DNA of 64,000 bases from Deltaproteobacteria bacterium (GTDB lineage Bacteria > Myxococcota_A > Polyangia > Nannocystales > Nannocystaceae), in NCBI GenBank assembly GCA_016709225.1, contig JADJEE010000002.1, positions 1,488,001-1,552,000 of the forward strand. Direction: 5' to 3'. Made by a program: the position numbers and the translations under genes. The notes beneath the pieces are model-generated. The model did no database searches. It was not told the DNA's origin and worked only from the letters and a program-made list of their open reading frames with translations. Of this stretch, positions 36,924 to 45,155 are shown one piece after another (position 1 is the first letter of the stretch; each line of letters begins with the position of its first letter).

Positions 36924-39900
36924 GTCGCACCCGCGATCCGCCGCGGCGCGACGATGCGTGCCGGCGAGAGCAGCTCGTCGTGCCCGGTGAACCACGCCGC
37001 GGAGTTGTGGACCACCGGCAGCGTGAGCCCCCGGGGCTGCCACGGCACGAAGCCGTCATCCGGCACCCACACCCGTGTGGCGCCGTCTTCGGGACCAATG
37101 CACGCCACCAGCACCCAGCCGTTCTCGAACAGCCTGCGGATCGCCGGCTGGCGCGCCATGATCGCGGCGATGACCGCCGGCGTCTGCTCGAGCACCAACA
37201 ACACGCGCACCGGCTCGTGGACCTCGGTCATCTGCGTGGGCAACCCCGTGCGCAGGTCACTGCTGCCGCCGTCCATGACCCCCACCAGGCCCACGACGTT
37301 GTGGGGCAGCTTGGTGCCGGCGCCGTAGACCTGGGGGTCGCAGGTCGAGAAGTAGTACTCGAGGTTGATGCCGGCGATGACCGGAACCAACGCCATGAGC
37401 AGCCGTTCGAGCACCTCGCCACCTGCGTCGGACTCGGGGTCGTACGACACCAGGAACGCGCGCCGATCGAGGAACGCACCGCGGGTCAGCCGACGACGAC
37501 CGAACACCGCGAGCGCGTTGGTGGCGTGATTCAGCTCGGGTCGGGCCTGGCTCGGATCGAGTGCCCGCTCCTGCACGTGGCGCAGCACGTCCTCGGGTCC
37601 GCCGTGCCGGGGCGCGTGGTCGAACTTGCGGCAGCGCTCCTGCGCCGAACGTCGCGCCGCCTCGGCGACCACCTGCTCGAGGTGACGGAAGTCGTCGCGA
37701 TGCGAGTCGGGCAAGCGGTCGAGGTCCCACCACGTGAAGCCCTCGTTGGTGGTGTTGTGCTCGCCGCCGACGAAATGGGCGTCATCGGGGATGTCGATGC
37801 CGTTGCCGCGCAGCCCCGCACGGACCGCCGGCGAGTTGGCCATGAGCGTGAAGAGGCGCGCGTTGGGGCCGCCATGACGTCCACCGCAGGCGCCGCAGTC
37901 GTACGCGGCGTAGTGCGGGTTGTTGGTGCTGGTGGAGCCGTGGGCGACGATCGCGATCACGCGCGCGAAGTTCCGCACCAGCCCGATATTGGTCAGCGTG
38001 GCGCCGACCCGCTCGACCTGCTCGCGCAGCGTGAAGCCGGCGATCGCATGCTGCGGCTCGCGGCACGACTCGTCGGTCGTGAGCACGGTGGGATGCTCGG
38101 GCATCAGCGCGCGCGTGACGAGCCGGCGCGCACGATCGAACCGCCGCGGAAACACCAGCTGTCCGAGCAGCCACAGCCACGCAAAGAAGCCCACCGCGTA
38201 GGCGCCCAGGAGCGAGGCCCAGCCGTGGCCGAGGATGCTGCGCCAGTGCCCTCGCCAGCGCCGCACGGCGGCGCGACTGCTGTCATAGCGCCGCGCACCG
38301 CGGTGCTCGTCGTCGCACGGGACCTCCAGCACGCGATGCGCCGGCGTGACCCCGAGCGGGCACAGGGCGCTGAACTCCTCGTCGTTGCGCCCGCGAAAAC
38401 TGATCGGGATGCCGAAGAAGCCGCCGGTCCCGAAGGTCTCGGCCCGCGGCTCGGTCTCCTCGATGTGCCGCCGGATGCCCTCCTCGCGATCGTCGATGCA
38501 GGTCACGACCTGGAGCTGCCCGCGCCCGGTCGCCACGTGGCGATGCTCGCGGCCGTCGTGCAGGGCCTCGAGCACCTGGTCGCGGTAGTGGATCTCGTAG
38601 GCCTCCTGCCAGATCGGCAGCCGCACGGCGGCGGCGAAACCATCCAGCAGCGACGACAGCTCGGCGATGCGCTCGATCGGCGTCGCCTGCAGCTCGGTGC
38701 CGTACAGGTGTAGCGCACGCGTGAGGCGGTGCAGCTGCCACGCGCGCTCGAGATCCGCGCCTTCGGTGTCGTGCTCGATCTCTTCGACGAGCGCGGCGCA
38801 GGTCGCCTCCGAGGTCGCGCCACCGCGGTCCATCGCGCGACGACTCTTGCGCGCCAACACGTCGGAGACGTGGCCCTCGTGCAGCGCGAGGCGAACCGCG
38901 GCCTCGTCGGGACGCTGGCGCAGGTGCTCGACCAGCGCCGCGATTGCGCAGCCCCACGTGTCGCGACACACCCGCTCGAGCTCCGACCACTCGCCGAGCA
39001 GACGCATCGCGAGGTAGTCGACGAGTGCCACCGGCGGCAGCTGGGGGCGATGGTCACGGTTGTGCTCACGCCAGTGGATCAGCCCGCCCCACCCTGGCAG
39101 ATGCTGCAGCACGCGGGTGATGTACGCGTCGACTCGATCGGCCCCAACGCCGAGACCGGCGAGCGACACCGCGACCGCATCGAGCGGATCCTCCGGCAGC
39201 CGCAGCGCCGCCGGCAGCCCCCGCAGGTAGCGTCGTCCGGGACGCTGGAACCGACGCCAGTGCGCGTAGAGCCCGAGGCGGCGATCGTCATCGCGATCGG
39301 CGGCGAGGCCCTCGTCGAGGTGGGCCGCACAGGCGCGGATCAGCCAGCGGTCGACGTACTCGGACACGTCGATGTCGGCGAACATGCGCACGAGATCGCG
39401 ATGTGACAGCTCGCCGAGCCGGTCCAGCACGGCGGCTGCGTCGGCGCGCAGATCCGGGCGACGCGAGCGACCGATGCGTCGCACCGCATCGAGACAGACC
39501 GACCAGCGCAGCTCGTCGCCGGGCTCGGTCAACGCGAAGTCCTCGCGAAGCCGCCACCGCACCCGCGCCGCGGGCTCGACGTCGAGGTCGTGCAGCATGG
39601 CCGCGCGCAGCACCGCAGCAGGGCTCGCCAACGCGTGGGGCGATCGCGCGGCCGCGTCGGGGAGCGCGCGGCGGTAGGCGATCGCGAGCTCGAGATCGCG
39701 GTCGTCGATGCGACCGGCCGCATAGGCCTCGCGGAAGCGTGCCTCGGACAGGTACCCCCTACCGCCCACCAGCTTCGCGGCGGTGGTGATCGCACGGTGG
39801 AAGGGCAACGACTCGAACGCGTGCAGCGTGTTGTGGTGGATGAAGAGCTCGAGCGGGCCCTGGGTCGGGAGGTAGTGCGCGCCGTGTTCGATGGCCGCAC

Positions 39901-40003
39901 GCAGCCGCTCGGGCGCGTGCGAAGCGGTCGATGGTGGCTCCTTGGGGGCCGACTCCAGGCGGGCGGCGCGACTCGCCGCACCCTGCGATGCACCTGTGCT
40001 CAC
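36920..40003 (-). CDS. dabA: DabA (DUF2309/UPF0753), carbonic-anhydrase-like subunit of inorganic-carbon transporter
   Basis: A 1027-residue cytoplasmic or membrane-associated zinc protein. The putative beta-carbonic-anhydrase-type zinc site is intact: VVTCIDDREEG (Cys502, Asp504), His688 in AIVAHGSTSTNNP and Cys703 in AAYDCGACGG, with the 15-residue His-to-Cys spacing of studied DabA. The DUF2309 N-terminus with LELFIHHNTLHAFESLPF is present. In Halothiobacillus, DabA with a NuoL-like DabB concentrates inorganic carbon using an ion gradient; related genes (mpsAB) serve heterotrophs such as Staphylococcus when CO2 is scarce. The GTG at 40003 is preferred; longer in-frame extension upstream is Arg/Gly-rich and looks non-coding. 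It is coupled to dabB. Confidence 0.92.
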   Translation of the reverse strand: MSTGASQGAASRAARLESAPKEPPSTASHAPERLRAAIEHGAHYLPTQGPLELFIHHNTLHAFESLPFHRAITTAAKLVGGRGYLSEARFREAYAAGRIDDRDLELAIAYRRALPDAAARSPHALASPAAVLRAAMLHDLDVEPAARVRWRLREDFALTEPGDELRWSVCLDAVRRIGRSRRPDLRADAAAVLDRLGELSHRDLVRMFADIDVSEYVDRWLIRACAAHLDEGLAADRDDDRRLGLYAHWRRFQRPGRRYLRGLPAALRLPEDPLDAVAVSLAGLGVGADRVDAYITRVLQHLPGWGGLIHWREHNRDHRPQLPPVALVDYLAMRLLGEWSELERVCRDTWGCAIAALVEHLRQRPDEAAVRLALHEGHVSDVLARKSRRAMDRGGATSEATCAALVEEIEHDTEGADLERAWQLHRLTRALHLYGTELQATPIERIAELSSLLDGFAAAVRLPIWQEAYEIHYRDQVLEALHDGREHRHVATGRGQLQVVTCIDDREEGIRRHIEETEPRAETFGTGGFFGIPISFRGRNDEEFSALCPLGVTPAHRVLEVPCDDEHRGARRYDSSRAAVRRWRGHWRSILGHGWASLLGAYAVGFFAWLWLLGQLVFPRRFDRARRLVTRALMPEHPTVLTTDESCREPQHAIAGFTLREQVERVGATLTNIGLVRNFARVIAIVAHGSTSTNNPHYAAYDCGACGGRHGGPNARLFTLMANSPAVRAGLRGNGIDIPDDAHFVGGEHNTTNEGFTWWDLDRLPDSHRDDFRHLEQVVAEAARRSAQERCRKFDHAPRHGGPEDVLRHVQERALDPSQARPELNHATNALAVFGRRRLTRGAFLDRRAFLVSYDPESDAGGEVLERLLMALVPVIAGINLEYYFSTCDPQVYGAGTKLPHNVVGLVGVMDGGSSDLRTGLPTQMTEVHEPVRVLLVLEQTPAVIAAIMARQPAIRRLFENGWVLVACIGPEDGATRVWVPDDGFVPWQPRGLTLPVVHNSAAWFTGHDELLSPARIVAPRRIAGAT

Positions 40004-40215
40004 GTACCGCCCCCGCCCGCGGGCCTCGCCGGCCGCCGCAGCATGCAGGGTATCAAGGCCGGTGGCGTCGGCGTTGCCATGGTCGAGGATCGCTCGCAGC
40101 GGCCGCGATGTCTGCCCGTGGTGCCCACGGGCCGGCTCGCGTGCTCGGCAGGAATTCTCGCGAGCCGGCGTCCGAGCGTCCACGGTTGCTCGCGGCCCAG
40201 CTCGAGCCGCCTGTG
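40004..40215. other. Intergenic region between regulator and dabA
   Basis: The 212 bases before dabA hold no gene. TGATACCCT at 40047-40055 on the minus strand could be a -10 region for a promoter of dabAB giving a leader of about 40 bases, so dabAB may have its own start in addition to read-through from the two-component genes. I do not see a GG-N10-GC sigma54 promoter here. Confidence 0.35.
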
Positions 40216-41643
40216 TCAGTGTGACTCGTCGGCGTCGTCGGACTCTGTGTCGTCGTGACCCTCGACCGAGATCGGCCGGCGCTCGCCCCGTTCCATCGCG
40301 CCGTAGCGCTCGAGCTTGCGGTAGAGCGTCTTGCGCCCCAGGCCGAGGACCTTGGCCGCGAGGGTCTTGTTGTCGCCCACGGCCTCGAGCACACGCAGGA
40401 TGTAGCGCTGCTCGACGACGTCCATCGGCACCAGCTCGCTGGGGTTGTGCGCGACCACCAGCACGTCGCTGCGCGTGTAGCTGCGGATCCGCTCGGGCAC
40501 GTCGGGCAGCTCGATGCGCTGCCCATGCGCGAGCGTGACCGCGCGCTCCATCGCGTTGCGGAGCTCGCGGATGTTGCCCGGCCAAGGATAGTCGAGCAGC
40601 CGCTGGGCGACGTCCGGTCCGATCGCGCGCACATCTTTGCCGCTCTCGGCGGCGAAGCCCTGCAGGAAGTGCTGCGCCAACAGCAGGATGTCGCGCCCGC
40701 GGGCGCGCAGCGGCGGGACCTCGAGGTCGAGCACCCCGAGCCGGAACACGAGGTCCTCGCGGAAGCGACCGGCCTCGACCGCGGCCTCGAGGTCGCGGTT
40801 GGTCGCCGCGATGACGCGCGCATGGACACGCACGTCGGCGTCACCACCCACGGGGCGCACGAGCCCCTCCTCGAGCACGCGCAACAGCTTCGGCTGCAGC
40901 TCGAGCGGCAGGTCGCCGATCTCGCCGACGAGCACGGTACCGCCGCCCGCCCGCGCAAAGGCACCTGGACGCGGTTCGCCGCCCTCGGCCGATCCGAACA
41001 GCTCGGCCTCGACGGAGGCACTCGGCAGCGTCGCGAGGTGGACGGCGACCCACGGCTCGTCGCTGCGCTTGGACTGGCCATGGATCGCGCGCGCGACCAG
41101 CTGCTTGCCGGTGCCACTCTCGCCGCGCAGCAGCACGGTTGCGTCGGAGGCCGCGACCTTGGCGACCCGCTCGAGCAGGCGACGCATGGGCAGGCTCTCG
41201 CCGAGCAAACCCGACGGCTGCTGGGCGCTCACGCGCTCGCGCAGCACGTTGACCTCGCGACGCAGGGCCCGGACCCCCGCTGCGCGCTGCAGCGTGAAGC
41301 GCAGCTGGTCCATCTCGACCGGTTTGGTGACGAAGTCGTAGGCCCCGGCGCGCATCGCAGCGACCGCGGTGTCGATGCTGCCGAAGCCGGTGATGACGAC
41401 GACCGGCAGGTCGGGGTCGAGCTCGGAGATGCGCTGGCACAGCGCGATACCCCCCGCGCCGCCGAGGTTGACGTCGGTCAACACGACGTCGAAATCGAAG
41501 GTCTGGACCCGCGCCAGCGCGTCCGACTCGTTCGCGACGGTCGCGACCGAGCAGCCCGTCAGCGTGTCTGCGACCAGCTCGCAGAAGCGCGGATCGTCAT
41601 CGACTGCCAGGACCCGGATCGGTGCTTGGTCGCGCGTCGCCAT
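40216..41643 (-). CDS. NtrC-family response regulator lacking the GAFTGA loop
   Basis: A 475-residue transcription regulator. The receiver domain has VLAVDDDPRF, phosphoacceptor Asp57 and the TKPV lysine. The AAA+ domain has Walker A GESGTGKQ, but where NtrC proteins have GHEKGAFTGA the sequence is GSAEGGEPRPGAFARAGG, and Walker B is VLVGEI instead of LFLDEI. A Fis-type helix-turn-helix (NKTLAAKVLGLGRKTLYRKL) ends the protein. Without GAFTGA and with Gly in place of the Walker B Asp it probably cannot remodel sigma54 polymerase, and may act on sigma70 promoters or as a repressor. It overlaps the kinase gene by 47 bases and precedes dabA. Confidence 0.88.
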   Translation of the reverse strand: MATRDQAPIRVLAVDDDPRFCELVADTLTGCSVATVANESDALARVQTFDFDVVLTDVNLGGAGGIALCQRISELDPDLPVVVITGFGSIDTAVAAMRAGAYDFVTKPVEMDQLRFTLQRAAGVRALRREVNVLRERVSAQQPSGLLGESLPMRRLLERVAKVAASDATVLLRGESGTGKQLVARAIHGQSKRSDEPWVAVHLATLPSASVEAELFGSAEGGEPRPGAFARAGGGTVLVGEIGDLPLELQPKLLRVLEEGLVRPVGGDADVRVHARVIAATNRDLEAAVEAGRFREDLVFRLGVLDLEVPPLRARGRDILLLAQHFLQGFAAESGKDVRAIGPDVAQRLLDYPWPGNIRELRNAMERAVTLAHGQRIELPDVPERIRSYTRSDVLVVAHNPSELVPMDVVEQRYILRVLEAVGDNKTLAAKVLGLGRKTLYRKLERYGAMERGERRPISVEGHDDTESDDADESH

Positions 41644-43096
41644 CGATCGGCAGGTGTAGCATGAACTGCGTACCCTGGCCGTCGCTCGAGTTGACGCTGA
41701 TCCATCCGCCGTGTTCGTGCGAGATGCCCGAAGCGATCGACAGGCCGAGTCCGGTGCCCTCGCCGCGCGGCTTGGTGGTGAAGAACGGCTCGAACAGGTG
41801 GGGAAGCACCTGCGGGTCGATGCCCTTGCCGCGATCGCCGACCGTCACGCAGACGTACTCGCCGAGGCCCCGACCGCGTCCGGCCGGTGGATCCACCTTC
41901 ACGTTGTTCACGTCGACCGTCACCCGTGTGCCCTCGGGGGCGACGTCGAGCGCGTTCACGACCAGGTTCGTGACGGCCTGCTGCAGCAGCAGCAGGTCGC
42001 CGCAGACCATCGCCTCGGTGCGATGCCCGACCACCAGCTCGACATGACGCTCGCGCGCGAGGCCGCCGAGCAATGTCTCGATGTGTTCGACGATCGCCGG
42101 CGACACGAACGTGCGCTTCGACTCGCGGGACTGCCGGGAGAAGTCGAGGAAGCTGCGCACGATTGCGGTGATGCGATCGGTCTGCTCGGCGGCGATGCGG
42201 GCGTTGTCGACCACCGCGGTGCCGGAGACCTGCTCGCGCGCGATCAGCTTGGTACGCGCCGCGATGACGTTGAGCGGCGTCCCCAGCTCGTGGGCGAGTC
42301 GCGACATGAGCGCGCCGATCGTCGCGAGTCGATCGGTGTGTCGCAGCTCCTGCGTCAGTCGCTCGCGCTCGGCCGACTCCCGCTCGCCTCGCTCGCGCGC
42401 GCGCTCGAGATCGTCGACCATGTCGTTCATCGCATGGGTGAGCTCGGTGAGCTCGTCGCGGGCCTTGGTCGGGAGCGGGCGCGCCTTCTCGCCGCGGCCG
42501 ACCGCGCGCAACAACCCGATCATTCGCCCGACCCGCTGCCCGACCAGCAGCCAGCCGAGCACGATCGCCATCAACGCCGCACAGCTGCTGATGACGATGG
42601 TGGCAATCCACAGGCCGCGGCGGCTCCGCTCGGCAAACCCGCGCCGCACGTCGAGCGAGCGACGCAGCTCGATCGCCGCCAGCCGCCCATCGGCGTGGTG
42701 GATGGGCAGGAACGCGACGATGTAGTCGGGCTCGTCGCCGGGCGGCCAGCGCAGCACTTGTTCCTGATCGGTCGCGAGCATCCGATCGAGTCCGCGACGT
42801 AGCTCGGGATCCTCGGGGACGCGACCGCCGGCGCTGCGCGGGCCGTACCAGCGCAGCTGGACCGCGCGCTCGTCGGCGTACGCGGCCTCGATGACGGGCT
42901 CGACCTGGGCCTCGCCGCCCCGCTCCCACGCGTCCTCGACCAACGGCCGCAGCGCACGACCCATCAGCACCAAGCCGTCCGCGAGGTCGCGATCGATCAG
43001 CTCGAACTCGTGGTCGAGCTCGCGCTCGGAGGTGACGAGCAGGACCCCGATGGTCCACAGCGTCAGCGCGAGGGTGATCTTGAGGGCGATGCGCAC
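41597..43096 (-). CDS. Membrane sensor histidine kinase
   Basis: A 499-residue kinase. A transmembrane helix (ITLALTLWTIGVLLVTSE) starts the protein, an extracytoplasmic sensor region of about 150 residues follows, then a second helix (WIATIVISSCAALMAIVLGW), a HAMP domain, the dimerisation domain with SRLAHELGTPLNVIA (phosphoacceptor His269), and an HATPase domain with VTNLVVNALDVA, DRGKGIDP and GEGTGLGLSI. The start is GTG at 43096, directly before the first helix; upstream in-frame sequence is Ser/Arg-rich and unlikely. The response regulator gene overlaps its end by 47 bases, and dabAB follows, so inorganic carbon or a linked signal is a reasonable guess for the stimulus. Confidence 0.9.
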   Translation of the reverse strand: MRIALKITLALTLWTIGVLLVTSERELDHEFELIDRDLADGLVLMGRALRPLVEDAWERGGEAQVEPVIEAAYADERAVQLRWYGPRSAGGRVPEDPELRRGLDRMLATDQEQVLRWPPGDEPDYIVAFLPIHHADGRLAAIELRRSLDVRRGFAERSRRGLWIATIVISSCAALMAIVLGWLLVGQRVGRMIGLLRAVGRGEKARPLPTKARDELTELTHAMNDMVDDLERARERGERESAERERLTQELRHTDRLATIGALMSRLAHELGTPLNVIAARTKLIAREQVSGTAVVDNARIAAEQTDRITAIVRSFLDFSRQSRESKRTFVSPAIVEHIETLLGGLARERHVELVVGHRTEAMVCGDLLLLQQAVTNLVVNALDVAPEGTRVTVDVNNVKVDPPAGRGRGLGEYVCVTVGDRGKGIDPQVLPHLFEPFFTTKPRGEGTGLGLSIASGISHEHGGWISVNSSDGQGTQFMLHLPIDGDARPSTDPGPGSR

Positions 43097-43157
43097 GGAT
43101 GGCTCGCGATCAGGGGTCCGCGACCACGAGCCCGACCGCGCCCATCGCGGTTGGCGA

Positions 43158-43856
43158 CTACAGGTAGTCGAAGTTCCAGAGGATGTACTTCCAGTCCTGC
43201 TCCACGCTGCGCTTCTCGCCGAACGGGTACTCCATGCGAGCGATGAAGACGACGTCGTTGTGCGGGAACATGAACTGCACGATCTCGGTGTGCGGCGTGG
43301 GCTCGCCGTTCTCGGACACATGCAGCTTGGCGTAGATGCCGGACTTCTTCTGGAAGTCGTGCTGGTAGCTGATCTCGTCGACGCCGATGCCGGCCTGCTT
43401 GAACTGGCTCTCGAACCAGGTCACCGAGCGCTCGTCGAGCGGGCGGGTCTTGTGGGTGACGTAGAAGGTCAGCGCGATCTCCTCTACGCCCGAGGCCTCC
43501 TCGGCATCCTCGGCCGCGAACGGATCTTCGTCCTCGCCCTCACCGCCACCGAACGCGTCGGCGTTGGTCGAGCGGCAGGTGATCACCGGCACCCAACCAT
43601 GATCACCCTCGGGGCTGTGCGAGGCCTCGCCGCAGTTGCGGTAGACGTACAGCGTCTCGGGGATCTCGAACTTCACGCCCAGCGGCGCGAAGGTGATGGT
43701 CGAGCCGGCCTTGCTGCCGGAGGAGGGGTGGTCGATCCACTGCGATGCGGTCGACTTGTCGCGACCGCCCTTGTTGCAGGCGGAGACTGACAGTCCGCAG
43801 ACGGTCCCGAGCAGGATCGTCAACGAACCCATCGTACGCGGGGTGAGCCGTGGCAT
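43158..43856 (-). CDS. Lipoprotein upstream of two-component system
   Basis: A 232-residue lipoprotein of unknown function. The signal ends in VSAC (Cys27). After a short linker comes a beta-rich region (STITFAPLGVKFEIPETLYV, GWVPVITCRST), an acidic loop (GGGEGEDEDPFAAEDAEEAS) and a C-terminal domain (EEIALTFYVTHKTRPLDERS, VVFIARMEYPFGEKRSVEQD). It lies 61 bases upstream of the kinase gene on the same strand and could be part of the same regulon, for instance a periplasmic accessory of the sensor. ATGs at 43856 and 43832 are both possible. A TAACGT box ends 9 bases before the first. Confidence 0.75.
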   Translation of the reverse strand: MPRLTPRTMGSLTILLGTVCGLSVSACNKGGRDKSTASQWIDHPSSGSKAGSTITFAPLGVKFEIPETLYVYRNCGEASHSPEGDHGWVPVITCRSTNADAFGGGEGEDEDPFAAEDAEEASGVEEIALTFYVTHKTRPLDERSVTWFESQFKQAGIGVDEISYQHDFQKKSGIYAKLHVSENGEPTPHTEIVQFMFPHNDVVFIARMEYPFGEKRSVEQDWKYILWNFDYL

Positions 43857-43865
43857 GCGGGACGG

Positions 43866-43871
43866 ACGTTA
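43866..43871 (-). promoter_or_regulatory. -10-like box TAACGT
   Basis: TGGTAACGT on the minus strand ends 9 bases before the lipoprotein ATG at 43856, without a Shine-Dalgarno sequence. Confidence 0.4.
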
Positions 43872-44002
43872 CCAAAACGGGCCGCAGGCACAACGTCGTC
43901 GCCGCCAGAGCGCCCTGGCGCAGGGTTTCGGCGCATCGACGGGGCTCGGCGAGGGGCTGGCCCGACGGGTGGCATCGCAGTTGCTACGTGGTGTGCAGCG
44001 AC

Positions 44003-44986
44003 ATGGCTCTGGCGACCGCACTCGATCTGGCCCCCTCCTTCGACGACGACATGCTCGACCTCGAGGACCACGCGCCGCTGCGCGAGCTCGCCGGGGCCGG
44101 CGGCAAGCCACGCGACCGACTCGCCGAGGGGTTCGCGCTGGTGCGCCTGCTGCAGTTCCTCACCGAGGCCGACGGTCCCGACACGCTGCTGCATCGGGCG
44201 GTCGCCGGGCTCGGGTTGCTGGCCGAGGTCGCGTGGGTGGAGCTCGACGGTGACGCACCGGGCGATCTGTCGGTCGCCCTGCCGGCCTCGGGCTCCCGGC
44301 CGCACGTCCTGTCGGTCGGCCTCGAGTTCGAGGCCGACGACAGCGCCGCCGCGATGGTCGAGCACGTGCTCTCGCTGGTGTCGCGCATGTACGAGCGCGA
44401 GCTCGGCGTCGAGCGGCTGCGCGCCGAGGCCACCACCGATCCGTTGACGGGGCTGTGGAATCGTCGCGGCTTCGAGCCGCTGCTCGACCAGGCGCTGGCC
44501 CGGGCCGCCCGTACCGGCGAGGCGATCGCGGTGCTGGCGATCGACGTCGATCGCTTCAAGCCGATCAACGACGAGCTCGGCCACGAGGCGGGTGATCGCG
44601 CGCTGCAGGGCGTCGCTTCGGCGCTACAGGGCGCCATCCGCCCCAGCGATGTCGCGGTGCGGCTGGGCGGCGACGAGTTCGCGGTGTTGCTGGCCGGCTC
44701 CGATGCCGAGGGCGCACGGCTGGTCTGCGAGCGCATCCGCAGGAATCTGCAGCGCCATGCCCCGCTGGGCTCGCGGACCCCGTCGCTGTCCTTTGGGGTC
44801 GCCGATCTCTCCTCGCTCGCGCACCCCAGCGTCGGCCCGACCGGCCGGGCCGCGTTGATGGCGGCCGCCGACGCCGCGCTCTACGCGGCCAAGTCGGCGG
44901 GCCGCGACGCGATCGTGGCCCGTTCCGCCCACCCGGCCGCAATCGACGACGACTCCACCCGTCCGATCTGCGTGCGCGCCTCGTAG
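44003..44986 (+). CDS. GGDEF-domain diguanylate cyclase
   Basis: A 327-residue cytoplasmic protein. Residues 1-145 form an N-terminal domain of unknown type, perhaps GAF-like (LLHRAVAGLGLLAEVAWVEL). The GGDEF domain (about 150-305) has TTDPLTGLWNRRGF, LAIDVDRFKPINDELGH, the intact catalytic RLGGDEFAV at 222-226 and an RPSD inhibitory site (213-216) at the correct five-residue distance. It should make cyclic di-GMP and be inhibited by it. The gene lies 169 bases upstream of an exopolysaccharide sugar-phosphate transferase gene on the same strand, a process often controlled by cyclic di-GMP. The ATG at 44003 is the first plausible start. Confidence 0.92.
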   Translation: MALATALDLAPSFDDDMLDLEDHAPLRELAGAGGKPRDRLAEGFALVRLLQFLTEADGPDTLLHRAVAGLGLLAEVAWVELDGDAPGDLSVALPASGSRPHVLSVGLEFEADDSAAAMVEHVLSLVSRMYERELGVERLRAEATTDPLTGLWNRRGFEPLLDQALARAARTGEAIAVLAIDVDRFKPINDELGHEAGDRALQGVASALQGAIRPSDVAVRLGGDEFAVLLAGSDAEGARLVCERIRRNLQRHAPLGSRTPSLSFGVADLSSLAHPSVGPTGRAALMAAADAALYAAKSAGRDAIVARSAHPAAIDDDSTRPICVRAS

Positions 44987-45041
44987 CCCCTCCACGGCGT
45001 GGTCACATGCGCCGGGTGTCCCGTCCACCTGGTGCTGCTTC

Positions 45042-45057
45042 GGTAGCCATGGCTACC
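45042..45057. promoter_or_regulatory. Perfect 16-bp palindrome
   Basis: GGTAGCCATGGCTACC is self-complementary. It lies 98 bases before the start of the sugar-phosphate transferase gene, so it may be an operator or part of the leader RNA fold. Confidence 0.4.
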
Positions 45058-45079
45058 CATCTGGCCACGACAAAGCCGC

Positions 45080-45113
45080 GCCACGGGCTGCAATCGCAGC
45101 GTTTCCCCGTGGC
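45080..45113 (+). promoter_or_regulatory. Structured RNA-like leader hairpin
   Basis: GCCACGGG (45080-45087) pairs with CCCGTGGC (45106-45113), and inside it CTGC-AATC-GCAG forms a second small hairpin. The element lies in the leader of the sugar-phosphate transferase gene, 26 bases before its ribosome site. A known riboswitch class cannot be assigned by eye. Confidence 0.35.
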
Positions 45114-45155
45114 ACAGCCCGTGAAGTGCCCCCCGCGCCGAGGATTGGACTGACC

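Noticed and set aside
34089..37328. A 1079-codon open frame on the plus strand, and a 617-codon one at 1958-3811
   Set aside because: They are antisense to dabB and to the dehydratase-type gene. Their translations are Arg/His/Gln- or Leu/Val/Arg-rich without domains; long antisense frames are normal at this GC content.
45041..45113. Cyclic di-GMP-I riboswitch
   Set aside because: The expected GAAA-loop stem and the exact GGGACGCAAAGCC core are not present; only a loose resemblance remains, so it is reported as an unclassified structured leader.
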